Shown in pieces: positions 16,262-25,340 of a stretch of DNA of 64,000 nt; positions within the stretch are counted from its first letter, which is position 1; the number at the start of each line of letters is the position of its first letter. The notes below the pieces were generated by a model. That model worked only from the letters and a program-made list of their open reading frames with translations. It had not been told where the DNA came from and searched no databases. The DNA comes from Candidatus Hydrogenedentota bacterium (GTDB taxonomy: Bacteria > Hydrogenedentota > Hydrogenedentia > Hydrogenedentales > JAGMZX01). The DNA lies in contig JAKQEQ010000167.1 in NCBI GenBank assembly GCA_029556545.1, positions 1 through 64,000 of the forward strand, in the 5' to 3' direction. A program made the position numbers and the translations under genes.

Positions 16262-17026
16262 GTGAACGAACCCACGCCGCGTTACTGGGAGGTCTTTTTC
16301 GAGGTCTACGAGGCGCTGCCGCGGCAGGGTCCGGGCAATCGCGCGTGCGCCGCAAAGGCGCTGGCGTTGTGCCGGGACCTGCCGCCGACGCCGGCGGTGC
16401 TGGACTTGGGCTGCGGCACGGGTGGCCAGACGCTGCACCTCGCCGGGATCACATCAGGGTCCATCATCGCTCTGGACAGCCATGCCGCGAGCATCGAGCG
16501 GCTCAAAGCGGAGGTCGCTAAGCGCGGCCTGTCGCATCGCATTCGGCCAATAGTCGGCGACATGGCGGGCACGGGATTGGCGCCTGAGAGCTTCGACCTC
16601 GTCTGGTCCGAAGGCGCGCTCTACAACATGGGCATCGAGAACGCCCTGCGGGTCTGCCGTTCCCTGCTGCGGCCCGGCGGCTGCCTCGCCTTCACCGACG
16701 CCGTGTGGCGGAAGGAGAATCCGCCGCCCGAGGTGAAGGCGGGTTTCGACCAGGATTACCCGACCATGGGCTGGACGCACAACGTCCTGGCGACCATCGA
16801 GAAATGCGGCTTCGGAGTGCTCGGTCATTTCACCCTGCCCGATGAGGCGTGGTGGGACGACTTCTACACGCCGATGCAAAGACGGGTTCGGGAACTCCGG
16901 GGCAAATACGCGGACGACGGCGAGGCGCTCGCCGTCCTCGATCAGATCGACCGCGAGCCCGAACTCCACCGCTTGCACTCGGAGTATTATGCCTACGAGT
17001 TTTTCGTGGCGCGCCGGACGGAGTAG
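16262..17026 (+). CDS. class I SAM-dependent methyltransferase
   Basis: 254 residues from a GTG at 16262. Motif I is VLDLGCGTGGQTLHLA, motif II IIALDSHAASIERL, the acidic IVGDMAGTGL follows, and motif IV is FDLVWSEGALYNMGIENAL. The C-terminal half (PTMGWTHNVLATIEKCGFGVLGHFTLPDEAWWDDFY) matches a subgroup usually annotated only as small-molecule methyltransferases. The frame is open upstream to 16145, but those codons have no ribosome binding site and no family similarity. The substrate cannot be read from the sequence. Confidence 0.82.
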   Translation: MNEPTPRYWEVFFEVYEALPRQGPGNRACAAKALALCRDLPPTPAVLDLGCGTGGQTLHLAGITSGSIIALDSHAASIERLKAEVAKRGLSHRIRPIVGDMAGTGLAPESFDLVWSEGALYNMGIENALRVCRSLLRPGGCLAFTDAVWRKENPPPEVKAGFDQDYPTMGWTHNVLATIEKCGFGVLGHFTLPDEAWWDDFYTPMQRRVRELRGKYADDGEALAVLDQIDREPELHRLHSEYYAYEFFVARRTE

Positions 17027-17104
17027 ACTGCCATCCGCCCCAGGCGGCGCGGCGTTAGGGGCGCGACGAGCCGTCGTCTTTGTAAGCAGAGAGGCAACAT
17101 CATC

Positions 17105-18097
17105 ATGCGTCGAGGTCCTTTGTGGGTATGGACGGTGCTGGCGGCGTCCGCGTGGGCCGCGTCCGCGGAGAACACCGGCTTTCGGTGGACGTATGGCGCG
17201 CCAATCCTCGAACCGGGCCCCGAAGGCGCGTTCGACTCCCAGGCGGTGAAGGATCCGAGCATCGTTTTCCATGACGGCGCATGGCATCTTTTCTACACGG
17301 CGTCGAACGGCCATACCTGCCGGTTGGGCTATGCGTCCGCACCGACTCTTGAACGACTCCGCGACGCCCCGCGCCACGAACTCGCGCAAGCCGTGAACAG
17401 CGGTCTCAGCACGCCGCCTAACAAATACGCCGCCGCGCCGCAAGTCTTCTTCTTCGAGCCGCAAGAGGTCTGGTACCTCGTTTTTCAGACGCGCGACTCG
17501 AACTACCTCCCGGTCTACATGACGACGCGGGACATTGCGGAACCCGATTCATGGTCCGCGCCGCGGACGCTCGCGTGCAAAGAAGAGGACGCCAAATGGA
17601 TCGACTTCTGGGTGCTGTGCGACGATGCCCGGGCCTACCTCTTCTACACTCGGGAACACCGGGACCTGTACGCCATGGAGACGACGCTGGAACGGTTTCC
17701 GGAGGGGTTCTCGGCGCCCCGCGCGGTGTTTTCGGCACTCCACGAGGCCGCGCATATATACAAAGCGGCGGGCCGAGGCGAGTATCACATGATCTACGAG
17801 GAACGCGATCAGCAGGACATCCGCCATTTCCGGCTGGCGGTCGCGCGTCATCCCCTCGGCCCGTGGACTGCGACCGATGCATCCTATGCCACGGGGGAAC
17901 AACTGGCATTCCTTGACGAAGGCGCGCCATGGGCGGGCGAGGTCTCCCACATCGAAGCCGTGCGAAGGGGCTGCAACCAGCGCCTCGAATACGACCCGGA
18001 CGCGCCTCGACTTCTCTTCCAAAGCACGCGGCCCGGCGAGCACAGGGGGCCCTATCCTCTCCTCGTCTGGCGTCTCGGCCTGATGACGCGAGAATAG
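17105..18097 (+). CDS. secreted GH62-type alpha-L-arabinofuranosidase
   Basis: Five-bladed propeller enzyme that removes arabinose side chains from arabinoxylan or arabinan. A signal peptide (MRRGPLWVWTVLAASAWAASA) precedes FRWTYGAPILEP. The three catalytic acids are visible: Asp in VKDPSIVF (base), Asp in KWIDFWVLCDD (pKa modulator) and Glu in VSHIEAVRRG (acid). APQVFFFEPQEVWYLVFQ and the final LLVWRLGLMTRE also fit the family. 330 residues is normal for a single-domain GH62. It faces the convergent efflux operon with only 19 bp between stops. Confidence 0.85.
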   Translation: MRRGPLWVWTVLAASAWAASAENTGFRWTYGAPILEPGPEGAFDSQAVKDPSIVFHDGAWHLFYTASNGHTCRLGYASAPTLERLRDAPRHELAQAVNSGLSTPPNKYAAAPQVFFFEPQEVWYLVFQTRDSNYLPVYMTTRDIAEPDSWSAPRTLACKEEDAKWIDFWVLCDDARAYLFYTREHRDLYAMETTLERFPEGFSAPRAVFSALHEAAHIYKAAGRGEYHMIYEERDQQDIRHFRLAVARHPLGPWTATDASYATGEQLAFLDEGAPWAGEVSHIEAVRRGCNQRLEYDPDAPRLLFQSTRPGEHRGPYPLLVWRLGLMTRE

Positions 18098-18116
18098 CTG
18101 GCGCGCCGGCAATGTC

Positions 18117-19715
18117 TCAGGCGTCCGGGCCGATTGGCGGCGCCGCAGGTTGGGAATCCCAGCCACCGCCGAGCGCCTTGATCAGCAGGACGGTCGAGAC
18201 GACGCGCTGGTTCAGTATCTGCGCGTCGGACAGTTCGTTGGTCAGGAGGGTTTGTTCCGCGTTGACCACGTGCAGGTAATCGGTCAGGCCGGTCTGGTAT
18301 TGAATCCGGGTAAGCCGCAGGTATTCGCGAGCGGCGGCAACGGCCCTGGCTTGCGATTCCGCCGCGTCGGCGCGGATGTGGAGGTCGGTCAACGAATCCT
18401 CGACGTCTACGAACGCGGTTAACACGGCGTTGCGGTACGTTGCTTCGAGTTCGTCATATCGCGCTTTGGCTTTCCGCAGGTTCGCCTTCAATTGGTCTCC
18501 TTGGAATATGGGAAGAGAGACGCCCGGCCCGATAGACCACGCGAGGTTATGCCAGTCGAGGATGTTCTTGATTTCGTCGCTCTGGTAACCGGCCAAACCG
18601 GTGAGCCTCACGGCGGGAAAGAAATCCGCCTTTGCGACGCCGATCTCGGCGCAGGCCGCAACCAGATTCTGCTCGGCTTCGGCCACGTCGGGCCGCCGTC
18701 GCAAGAGGTCCGAGGGCAGCCCTGCCGGAATCACGGGCGGCGTGGCCGTGAGCGGGTGGACATCGAGCGAGAATTCGGCGGGCGCGCGCCCGAGCAGGAT
18801 GGCAATCGCATGTTCGAGGTTCGTGCGCTGCCTGAGGATATCCGCGGCCTGAGTCCGGGTCGATTCCAGTTGGACGCGGGCCTGGAGCAGATTGGTCTCA
18901 TCGATCAGACCGGCCTTGTACTGACTGTCCGTAAGTTCGACCTGCTCCCGGTACAAATCCAGGTTCCGCTCGAATATCTCGTATTGGCAGTCGAACGAAC
19001 GCAAATTGAAGTAGTTGCGCGCAAGGTCCGCCAGGAGGGTCTGGCGAACCGCTTCGAGGTCATAAACGGAGGCCTGGACTTGCGCCTGGGCCGACTCATA
19101 GGATCGGCGGACGCGTCCCCATATGTCGATTTCATAGCTGAGATCGAAGGGGATCTGAAAGCGATTGCCTGTTGTCGCCGCGGTAGCTACGTCCGCGCCC
19201 GCGACTCCGCCTTGTGAACTTCCGCTCACGCCGCCGATGGTCGTCGCGCCGGCTTGTGTCAGTGAGTTGATCTGACCCAACAAGCTCGACGCCTGGTTGA
19301 CGACCGAGGAAACCTGCGATAGGGTGTCGGCCACGGAATCTTCCGACGCGTCCATGCCCGGCGTGCGAGAACGCGTGGCCGAGGGATCGAGGGTCACCAC
19401 GGGGAAGAACGCACTCTTGACCGATCGCGCGGAGGCCCGCGATTGCGCAACGCGGGCCACGGCGGCCTTCAGCGTCTGGTTCGCCGCGAGCGCCTCGTCC
19501 ATAAGCGCATCGAGTTCCGGATCGTTGAAGAGACGCCACCAGTCCAGGGCAAGTGCGGGTTGCGCAGCTTCATCGGGCGTCGCGCTCTTGTAACCGACCG
19601 GCGCGTTCAGTTCGGGGCGCTGATAGTCCGGCCCGGTGATACAGGCTGTCAACAGCAGGGGCAGGACGAGACGGCCCGCCGCCCGGAACCACCCTGTCAC
19701 GTCTTTGCACTGCAT
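18117..19715 (-). CDS. outer membrane efflux lipoprotein, NodT/OprM family
   Basis: TolC-type outer membrane channel of the tripartite exporter encoded just upstream. The ATG at 19715 follows GGAGG by 4 nt. The signal peptide ends in a lipobox (LLLTACITGPDYQRP), and two OEP repeats follow (WWRLFNDPELDALMDEALAANQTLKAAVARVAQSRA and the second half from DLLRRRPDVAEAEQNLVAACAEIGVAKADFFP). An insert rich in Ser/Gly/Gln (about residues 125-180) is unusual between the early strands. 532 residues. Last gene of the tetR-macA-macB-like operon. Confidence 0.92.
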   Translation of the reverse strand: MQCKDVTGWFRAAGRLVLPLLLTACITGPDYQRPELNAPVGYKSATPDEAAQPALALDWWRLFNDPELDALMDEALAANQTLKAAVARVAQSRASARSVKSAFFPVVTLDPSATRSRTPGMDASEDSVADTLSQVSSVVNQASSLLGQINSLTQAGATTIGGVSGSSQGGVAGADVATAATTGNRFQIPFDLSYEIDIWGRVRRSYESAQAQVQASVYDLEAVRQTLLADLARNYFNLRSFDCQYEIFERNLDLYREQVELTDSQYKAGLIDETNLLQARVQLESTRTQAADILRQRTNLEHAIAILLGRAPAEFSLDVHPLTATPPVIPAGLPSDLLRRRPDVAEAEQNLVAACAEIGVAKADFFPAVRLTGLAGYQSDEIKNILDWHNLAWSIGPGVSLPIFQGDQLKANLRKAKARYDELEATYRNAVLTAFVDVEDSLTDLHIRADAAESQARAVAAAREYLRLTRIQYQTGLTDYLHVVNAEQTLLTNELSDAQILNQRVVSTVLLIKALGGGWDSQPAAPPIGPDA

Positions 19716-19743
19716 AGCGCCTCCGTCCATCGCTGGGAATCCG

Positions 19744-20949
19744 CTATTCATGGCGCAACGCCTCGATGGGGTCCAGCCTCGCGGCCTTGCGCGCGGGAAA
19801 GTAACCGAAAACCACGCCAATAGCGCCGGAGAATAGAAACCCGACAAGGACTATCGGCGCGTTGAAGACAAAGGGGACTTGAAGTACGCCCGCCAACCCG
19901 AAGGACACACCCAAGGCCAGGATGATCCCTATCAGGCCGCCGAATGACGCAAGAACGACCGACTCGACCAGGAACTGAAGGAGGACTTCCCGTTCGAGGG
20001 CGCCGATGGCGAGCCGCGTTCCGATCTCGCGCGTCCGCTCGGTGACGGATACGAGCATGATGTTCATGATGCCGATGCCGCCCACCAGCAGACTCACCGC
20101 CGCCACCGCGCCCAGCAGGCCCGTGAGGACTTGGGTCGTGCCGGTGAGCATCGTCGCGATTTCCTTCAAGTCCATGACGCTGAAGTTGTCCTCTTCGTCG
20201 GGGGCAAGACGCCGGCGGACGCGCATCAGGCGACCGATATCCGCCTTGGCTTTGTCGGTTGCGACGCCCTCCTTCACGGAGACTTGGATAAGACTGACGT
20301 TGTCGTTGCCGACGACACGCCGCTGGAACGTGCGCAACGGCACGAGGATGATGTCGTCCTGGTCCTGGCCCATGCTGGATTGCCCCTTGGCTTCCAACAG
20401 GCCGATCACTTCGCATGAAACCTTCCCGACGCGGATCTTGCGGCCAATCGGGTCTTGATTGCCCAACAATTTGCCTCGTATCGTATCTCCGATGACGCAC
20501 ACGGCCACGCCGGAACGCGCCTCGGACTGCGTGAATATCCGGCCCGCCTCGATGCGTCTGTTCACCACGTCAAAGTACGCTTCGGTCGTGCCCGTCACTG
20601 TGGTAGACCAGTTCGCGTTTCCGAATATGGCGGCGACCGGGCTGGACGATACGGGGGCCACCGCGCGAAGCGATGTGATCTCTCGTTCGACGGCCTCCAC
20701 ATCGGCCATCTTGAATGGAGCGCTGCCCGCCCCTTGGCCCGGTCCCATGCGTTTGCCCGGGGCGATCATCATCAGATTGCTGCCGAGACTCGATATCTGC
20801 TCGGTGACCTGTTGGGTTGCGCCGCCGCCGAGGGTGACCAGGATAATCACGGCGGCCACGCCGATGATGATGCCCAACATGGTCAGGAAGGAACGCATTA
20901 CATTCCTGCGAAGTTCGCGCAACGCCAGCAATAGCGCATTGCCCAACAT
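19744..20949 (-). CDS. MacB-type ABC transporter permease
   Basis: 401 residues with an N-terminal membrane helix (ELRRNVMRSFLTMLGIIIGVAAVIILVTLGGG), a large periplasmic MacB_PCD domain, and a C-terminal FtsX domain with three helices (TQVLTGLLGAVAAVSLLVGGIGIMNIMLVSVTERTREIGTRLAIGA...). Together with the separate ATPase at 20949-21677 it forms a split MacB. Its ATG overlaps the ATPase stop (TGATG), so the two are coupled. It works mechanotransmission-style with the adaptor and outer membrane channel to expel antibiotics, toxins or lipopeptides. Confidence 0.93.
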   Translation of the reverse strand: MLGNALLLALRELRRNVMRSFLTMLGIIIGVAAVIILVTLGGGATQQVTEQISSLGSNLMMIAPGKRMGPGQGAGSAPFKMADVEAVEREITSLRAVAPVSSSPVAAIFGNANWSTTVTGTTEAYFDVVNRRIEAGRIFTQSEARSGVAVCVIGDTIRGKLLGNQDPIGRKIRVGKVSCEVIGLLEAKGQSSMGQDQDDIILVPLRTFQRRVVGNDNVSLIQVSVKEGVATDKAKADIGRLMRVRRRLAPDEEDNFSVMDLKEIATMLTGTTQVLTGLLGAVAAVSLLVGGIGIMNIMLVSVTERTREIGTRLAIGALEREVLLQFLVESVVLASFGGLIGIILALGVSFGLAGVLQVPFVFNAPIVLVGFLFSGAIGVVFGYFPARKAARLDPIEALRHE

Positions 20950-21677
20950 CAGCCGACTTCCTTATGGTCATGGTCCGTCGCGATCATGCCATCTTTGAAA
21001 TACACCGTCCGCTTGGCGTAAGCGGCCATGTCGGGCTCGTGAGTCACCATGATGACGGTGATGCCGAGATCGCGGTTGAATGCCGTCAACAGTTCCATGA
21101 TTTCGACGCTGCGCACCGAGTCCAGATTGCCGGTGGGCTCGTCGGCCAGCAGCACGACGGGTTCGGTGATAATCGCCCGCGCAATCGCCACGCGCTGTTG
21201 CTGGCCTCCGGACAATTCGCCGGGGGTATGGTGCTCCCAGCCGGTCAGCGCCACCGCCTGCAGGGCCTGACGCGCGCGTTGATGCCTCAGGCGGGCCTTC
21301 TCTCCGCGATAGATAAGCGGGAGTTCGACGTTTTCCAAGGCGGACGTGCGGTTCAGGAGATTGTATCCCTGAAATACGAAACCGAGATAGTGGCGGCGCA
21401 AGAGCGCACGCTGGTTACGCGTGAGTTTGCTTACTTCGACGCCGCAGAAGCGGTATGCGCCGGACGTCGGCGTGTCGAGGCAGCCAAGAATATTCATACA
21501 GGTGCTCTTGCCCGACCCGCTCGGTCCCATGACTGCCACGAACTCGGCGGGGTAGACGCGCAGGTCCACGCCGCGCAACGCCTCCATGGCGGCCGCGCCG
21601 ACGCCATAGACCTTGGTAACGCCCGCCAATTCAATGAGGGGTTGTCCCACTTTCCCTTGTGCGTCGTCGTCACTCAT
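20949..21677 (-). CDS. MacB/LolD-type ABC transporter ATP-binding protein
   Basis: 242 residues. Walker A GPSGSGKST, Q-loop VFQGYNLL, signature LSGGQQQRVAIARA, Walker B VVLLADEPTGNLD, and the H-loop VTHEPDMA are all intact. I chose the ATG at 21677, which overlaps the adaptor stop as ATGA; the open frame upstream lies inside the adaptor gene. Confidence 0.95.
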   Translation of the reverse strand: MSDDDAQGKVGQPLIELAGVTKVYGVGAAAMEALRGVDLRVYPAEFVAVMGPSGSGKSTCMNILGCLDTPTSGAYRFCGVEVSKLTRNQRALLRRHYLGFVFQGYNLLNRTSALENVELPLIYRGEKARLRHQRARQALQAVALTGWEHHTPGELSGGQQQRVAIARAIITEPVVLLADEPTGNLDSVRSVEIMELLTAFNRDLGITVIMVTHEPDMAAYAKRTVYFKDGMIATDHDHKEVG

Positions 21678-22975
21678 GTTGCCGCCGTTACCGTGTCGGT
21701 GACCACTTCCATTCCCTCTTCGAGCGCGCCGCCGGTCACTTCCGTCATCTTGCCGTCGCTCAGCCCTTTGGTAATGGGAATAGCGGTAAGTTGTCCGTTG
21801 CGCAGGGCCCATACCTGCTGGTTCTTGTTCCGCGCATTGGGCGCTTCACGCGGCGCGGATTGCGGACGGGGCGGATGCGGAAGAATCGAGGACAGGAGGC
21901 CGGCGCCACCGCCGGTTTTCTCCTCTGGTCGGGTTTGGGGCGGGGTAAAACGCAGCGCCGCGTCAGGCACAAGCAGCGCATTTTCCCGTCTTGCGACCGT
22001 AATCTGGGCCGTTGCGGTCATTCCCGGCCGCAGGGCGAGTAACGAGTTGTCCACCCGTAGCACCGCCTTATAGGTGACGACGCCATCGACGGTTTCCGAA
22101 CCGTAGCGGACCAAGGTGGTGCGCGCCGGGAACACCTCGTCCGGGTAGGCATCGACGGTGAAGGTCGCGTCCTGGCCCTCGGCCACCATGCCCACGTCCG
22201 CTTCGTCCACATCGACCTGGAGTTCCATCTGGGCGAGGTCTTCCGCCAGCGTGAAGAGCACCGGCGACTGGAACTGGGCCGCGACGGTCTGTCCCGGCTC
22301 GATGGAACGTTCGAGCACCACACCGTTAATGGTTGATCGGACCACGGCCTTTTCCAGGTCGGACCGGTTCGCGTCGAGCGTGGCTTTCGCCTGGGCCACG
22401 TCCGCCTTCGCGCTGGCTTCATCCGCGCGTGCGCGCGCCCGCGCGGCCTTCTGCGTGTCAAACTCGCTTTGGGAGGGCATCTTGCCGTCGCTCAGTTGCC
22501 GGACCTCGTCCAAGCGCGTCATCTGTGCCTCGGCCTCCTGCACTGTGGCCTGCGCCTGAAGCAGCCTGGCGTTCGCGGCCTCGAGCGCGGCGCTGGATTG
22601 CAGGACCTGCGCTTCGAGCTTCGAGGTATCGAGCCGGGCCAGCACTTGCCCCACCTCGACGCGGTCGTTGTAGTCCACTTCGACCGTCTCGATTGTCCCA
22701 GACACTTCAATACCGACTTCCACCTTCTTGATCGGTTCGAGCGTGCCGGTGGCGCTCACCGTCACCACCAGGTCGCCTCGGCGCACCGGCTGGGTCTCAT
22801 AGCGCGCCACCGCCGTTTCGTCTCGTGTCAGCCAGTACGCGCCCCCCGCCACCAGGGCCGCGACCACGATGGTCCACAGCAGCAGTTTGCCGAGACGGCG
22901 CATCCTTGAACGGGGCCTGTCAAGACCGAGCGTCTTGGCAACCTCCGCACGCTTCACGGCATTGGAATCGATCAT
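21674..22975 (-). CDS. MacA-like periplasmic adaptor (membrane fusion protein)
   Basis: 433 residues from the ATG at 22975. A cytoplasmic start is followed by one membrane helix (LGKLLLWTIVVAALVAGGAYWL), a split biotinyl-lipoyl domain (VSATGTLEPIKKVEVGIEVSGTIETVEVDYNDRVEVGQVLARLD), a long coiled-coil hairpin (about residues 115-210, with the short insert SDGKMPSQSEFDTQK), a beta-barrel, and a membrane-proximal domain. A Pro/Arg-rich linker (FTPPQTRPEEKTGGGAGLL...) in the last third is unusual. The ATG overlaps the tetR stop as ATGA. Confidence 0.92.
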   Translation of the reverse strand: MIDSNAVKRAEVAKTLGLDRPRSRMRRLGKLLLWTIVVAALVAGGAYWLTRDETAVARYETQPVRRGDLVVTVSATGTLEPIKKVEVGIEVSGTIETVEVDYNDRVEVGQVLARLDTSKLEAQVLQSSAALEAANARLLQAQATVQEAEAQMTRLDEVRQLSDGKMPSQSEFDTQKAARARARADEASAKADVAQAKATLDANRSDLEKAVVRSTINGVVLERSIEPGQTVAAQFQSPVLFTLAEDLAQMELQVDVDEADVGMVAEGQDATFTVDAYPDEVFPARTTLVRYGSETVDGVVTYKAVLRVDNSLLALRPGMTATAQITVARRENALLVPDAALRFTPPQTRPEEKTGGGAGLLSSILPHPPRPQSAPREAPNARNKNQQVWALRNGQLTAIPITKGLSDGKMTEVTGGALEEGMEVVTDTVTAAT

Positions 22976-23652
22976 GGTCTGCTCCCGCTCCTCGTGCGCG
23001 CGCGTGCCACGTGTTCGCTGCATTTCCGGCGAATTGCCTTGATACCCGCCATCGAAAACCTCAGGATGTGGTCGGTAAGGCGGTCCACTTCCGACGCATC
23101 AAGGCCGAAAATAGCACGCGGTCCCTTATCGGGCGGTCCGGGCGCCCCGATAAGACATTGGGCCACAATGCTCATTTCACACCACTCCACGTCCCGCCGC
23201 GACGCCCCCGAGCCCAGCAACTCCCGAAGAAGCCTCTGGACCTGTTCCCGGTCCCGGGCCAGTTGGCGGGCCAACAGTTCCTCCAGCAGGCCCGTCGGGT
23301 CGAACATCTCCGCCATACGAATCCGGTGAAGGTCTCCGAGAAGTTCAGGGTCGAACACCCGGCTGAGATGGGCGTGGATAAAGGCATGAAGACGTCTCTC
23401 GGGCGGAGATGCCGCCAACAATCCCCCGTCCAACGGATACATGCGCTCCACTTTCCGGGCCAGATGCTCGAAGACCGCCCGATACAGGCTTTCCTTGGAC
23501 CCGAAGTAGTAATTCACGGCCGCTACATTGGCGCCGGCGCGGCGGCAAATTTCCGCGTGGGTGGCGTCGCGGTAGCCCTTCTCAGCAAAGACCTTACAGG
23601 CTTCCTCAAGAACCTTTTCCTTGGTAGTCTCGCCGCGTCGTCGGCCGCCCAT
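22972..23652 (-). CDS. TetR/AcrR-family repressor of the efflux operon
   Basis: 226 residues. The N-terminal HTH is clear (VLEEACKVFAEKGYRDATHAEICRRAGANVAAVNYYFGSKESLYRAVFEHL). The C-terminal ligand domain resembles the CerR/YbiH group (CLIGAPGPPDKGPRAIFG). The ATG at 23652 follows GGAGG at 8 nt. It is first in the operon and sits behind a consensus promoter with an overlapping inverted repeat, so autorepression relieved by an efflux substrate is the obvious model. Confidence 0.92.
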   Translation of the reverse strand: MGGRRRGETTKEKVLEEACKVFAEKGYRDATHAEICRRAGANVAAVNYYFGSKESLYRAVFEHLARKVERMYPLDGGLLAASPPERRLHAFIHAHLSRVFDPELLGDLHRIRMAEMFDPTGLLEELLARQLARDREQVQRLLRELLGSGASRRDVEWCEMSIVAQCLIGAPGPPDKGPRAIFGLDASEVDRLTDHILRFSMAGIKAIRRKCSEHVARARTRSGSRP

Positions 23653-23683
23653 GATGCGATCCTCCGCAAACTCCACTGCACAT

Positions 23684-23701
23684 TTCAATTATCAATTTGA
23701 A
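23684..23701. promoter_or_regulatory. probable TetR operator
   Basis: TTCAATTATCAATTTGAA has 5-bp arms (TTCAA/TTGAA) around an 8-bp centre. It covers the expected transcription start and touches the -10 element of the operon promoter. Confidence 0.5.
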
Positions 23702-23729
23702 TTATACGATAGGGAATTCGTTCTGTCAA
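23701..23729 (-). promoter_or_regulatory. consensus sigma70 promoter of the efflux operon
   Basis: On the minus strand TTGACA (23724-23729) and TATAAT (23701-23706) are both perfect and exactly 17 bp apart. A promoter this strong would need repression, in keeping with the operator and the downstream tetR gene. Confidence 0.85.
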
Positions 23730-23933
23730 GCGCTGTCGCGGGGACTAAGACGCGGGCGCGGCGGCAGATCTGAAGGACGAAAGGGGCATAAGAGACACAA
23801 GGCATGGGTGGGGCGAATGAGACCTCTTGCGTCGGCTGGCGCGGCCAATATGGGTCACGCAAGCGCTGCGGTTCCGCGCATCGAGTCTGATGCGCCCGGG
23901 CCTGCGCGCTTTCGGGCGTCGGTCGTGCCGTGA

Positions 23934-25340
23934 TCACGGGGCGGGTCGGAGCAGGAACAGGGTGTCTTCGCCGCGGAGAGCGACGGCGGCGGCGGCGCGA
24001 TCAAAGCGGCCGACGAATTCTATTGCATGAACGGGCTCGGCGAAGCGGGCGCGGAATGCGGGGGCGGGATCGAAACCGGTTTCGCCGGCGCGCCATACGC
24101 GGAACTCGTCCACGGCGGTGGCGCACCCGAAATCCGTACGCCCGTCGCCGGTGAAGTCTTCGAAGACGATTATCGGCGTGGGGGCATCGGCACGGGCACG
24201 CATGGTCCAGGAGAAGGGGGCGTCGACGCGCAGTTGGGCGGTGGGCGCGGGGCTGAAGCGCCGCCGCGCGGGCTCGAAGAGATGCACCGTGAGCCGCCAG
24301 GCGGCGCGTCCGGTCACGGCGGCGCGTGCGAGGGCGTTTGGCGTGGACCATTGCTCGGCGGGGTTCCACAGCGCCAGGTCCGTGAATCCGTCGCCGTTGA
24401 AGTCCGGCAGCCGGTCGGGGGTATTGAGGATCGCGCCGGGAAACCTGCGTTCGGGCCCGACCCGCGGGGCGTCCTGCGGGGTGCGGCCCGGGGTGCGGAG
24501 GCGGATAAGCGACGCTCCGGCGCCGGCGTCCGCGAGCGCGTAGAGGACGTCCCACCGGGCCAATTCCTCCCTGCCGACGGGATCGGTTTGGCTCGGGACC
24601 AAGGGGAACCACGGCCAATACGCGGGGTTGGCTTCCGGCGTAGCGATGCCGGGGGGCGCTATCGAGCGGCGTTGTAGGGCGGCGCGTTTGTCCGGCGGGG
24701 CCAGCGCTCGGGGGAGGTCCGGCTCGATCTCGATGCTGCGGCGCACCTCGATTTCAAGAGCATGTTCGGGACCGATAAGGGGCGGGTCGACGATCTGCAT
24801 CGTGAAGGGCCGCCCATACGAGGCGCGGTGCGGCGCTTCGGTGGTCAGGGGAAAGTCGCCCACCAACGCGCCGGCCACGTCGCGGAGTTCGAAGGTCGTC
24901 TCGCGGGGCAATCCGAGCACGACGCGCCCCTCCCACTCGACGCCGAGTACGTACAGAAACGGCGCGGGGCCGCAGTCGGCCAGTTGCGTGGAGAGTCGGA
25001 ACAGATCGATGGGCGTGGGGGACGTTTCCGCGGCGGCGAGCGACCAGGAGACGATGCGATCGCCCGCCACCGCGATGACCTCGGCGACGTCGTCGCCGTC
25101 CAGGTCGAACACGTCGACGGCGGATGTTTCGGGAGGGAGCGGCAACGTGCGCGGCGTATCGGGCAACCCTCGGGGGTAGACGGTGAGGGCGTGCCCGTGC
25201 AGCACGGCGAGGTCCGCCACGTCCGGGTCCGTCAGGGGCGCCACGAAGAAGCGGGCGGGCGTGTCAGGGATGGGGAAAGCGTGTATGTCGAACAGCGCGC
25301 CCTGCGCGATGGCGGCCAGGATGAATACGAGGGTGGTCAT
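23934..25340 (-). CDS. exported FG-GAP repeat protein B
   Basis: 468 residues with a short signal peptide (MTTLVFILAAIAQGALF). It contains three recognisable calcium-binding FG-GAP/VCBS loops (DLDGDDVAEV, DFNGDGFTDLALWN, DFTGDGRTDFG) in an integrin-like propeller. Last of a six-gene operon; its ATG overlaps the stop of the paralogous FG-GAP gene by 4 nt. No enzyme motif is visible. It may bind a surface polymer or stabilise an exported product. Confidence 0.8.
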   Translation of the reverse strand: MTTLVFILAAIAQGALFDIHAFPIPDTPARFFVAPLTDPDVADLAVLHGHALTVYPRGLPDTPRTLPLPPETSAVDVFDLDGDDVAEVIAVAGDRIVSWSLAAAETSPTPIDLFRLSTQLADCGPAPFLYVLGVEWEGRVVLGLPRETTFELRDVAGALVGDFPLTTEAPHRASYGRPFTMQIVDPPLIGPEHALEIEVRRSIEIEPDLPRALAPPDKRAALQRRSIAPPGIATPEANPAYWPWFPLVPSQTDPVGREELARWDVLYALADAGAGASLIRLRTPGRTPQDAPRVGPERRFPGAILNTPDRLPDFNGDGFTDLALWNPAEQWSTPNALARAAVTGRAAWRLTVHLFEPARRRFSPAPTAQLRVDAPFSWTMRARADAPTPIIVFEDFTGDGRTDFGCATAVDEFRVWRAGETGFDPAPAFRARFAEPVHAIEFVGRFDRAAAAVALRGEDTLFLLRPAP

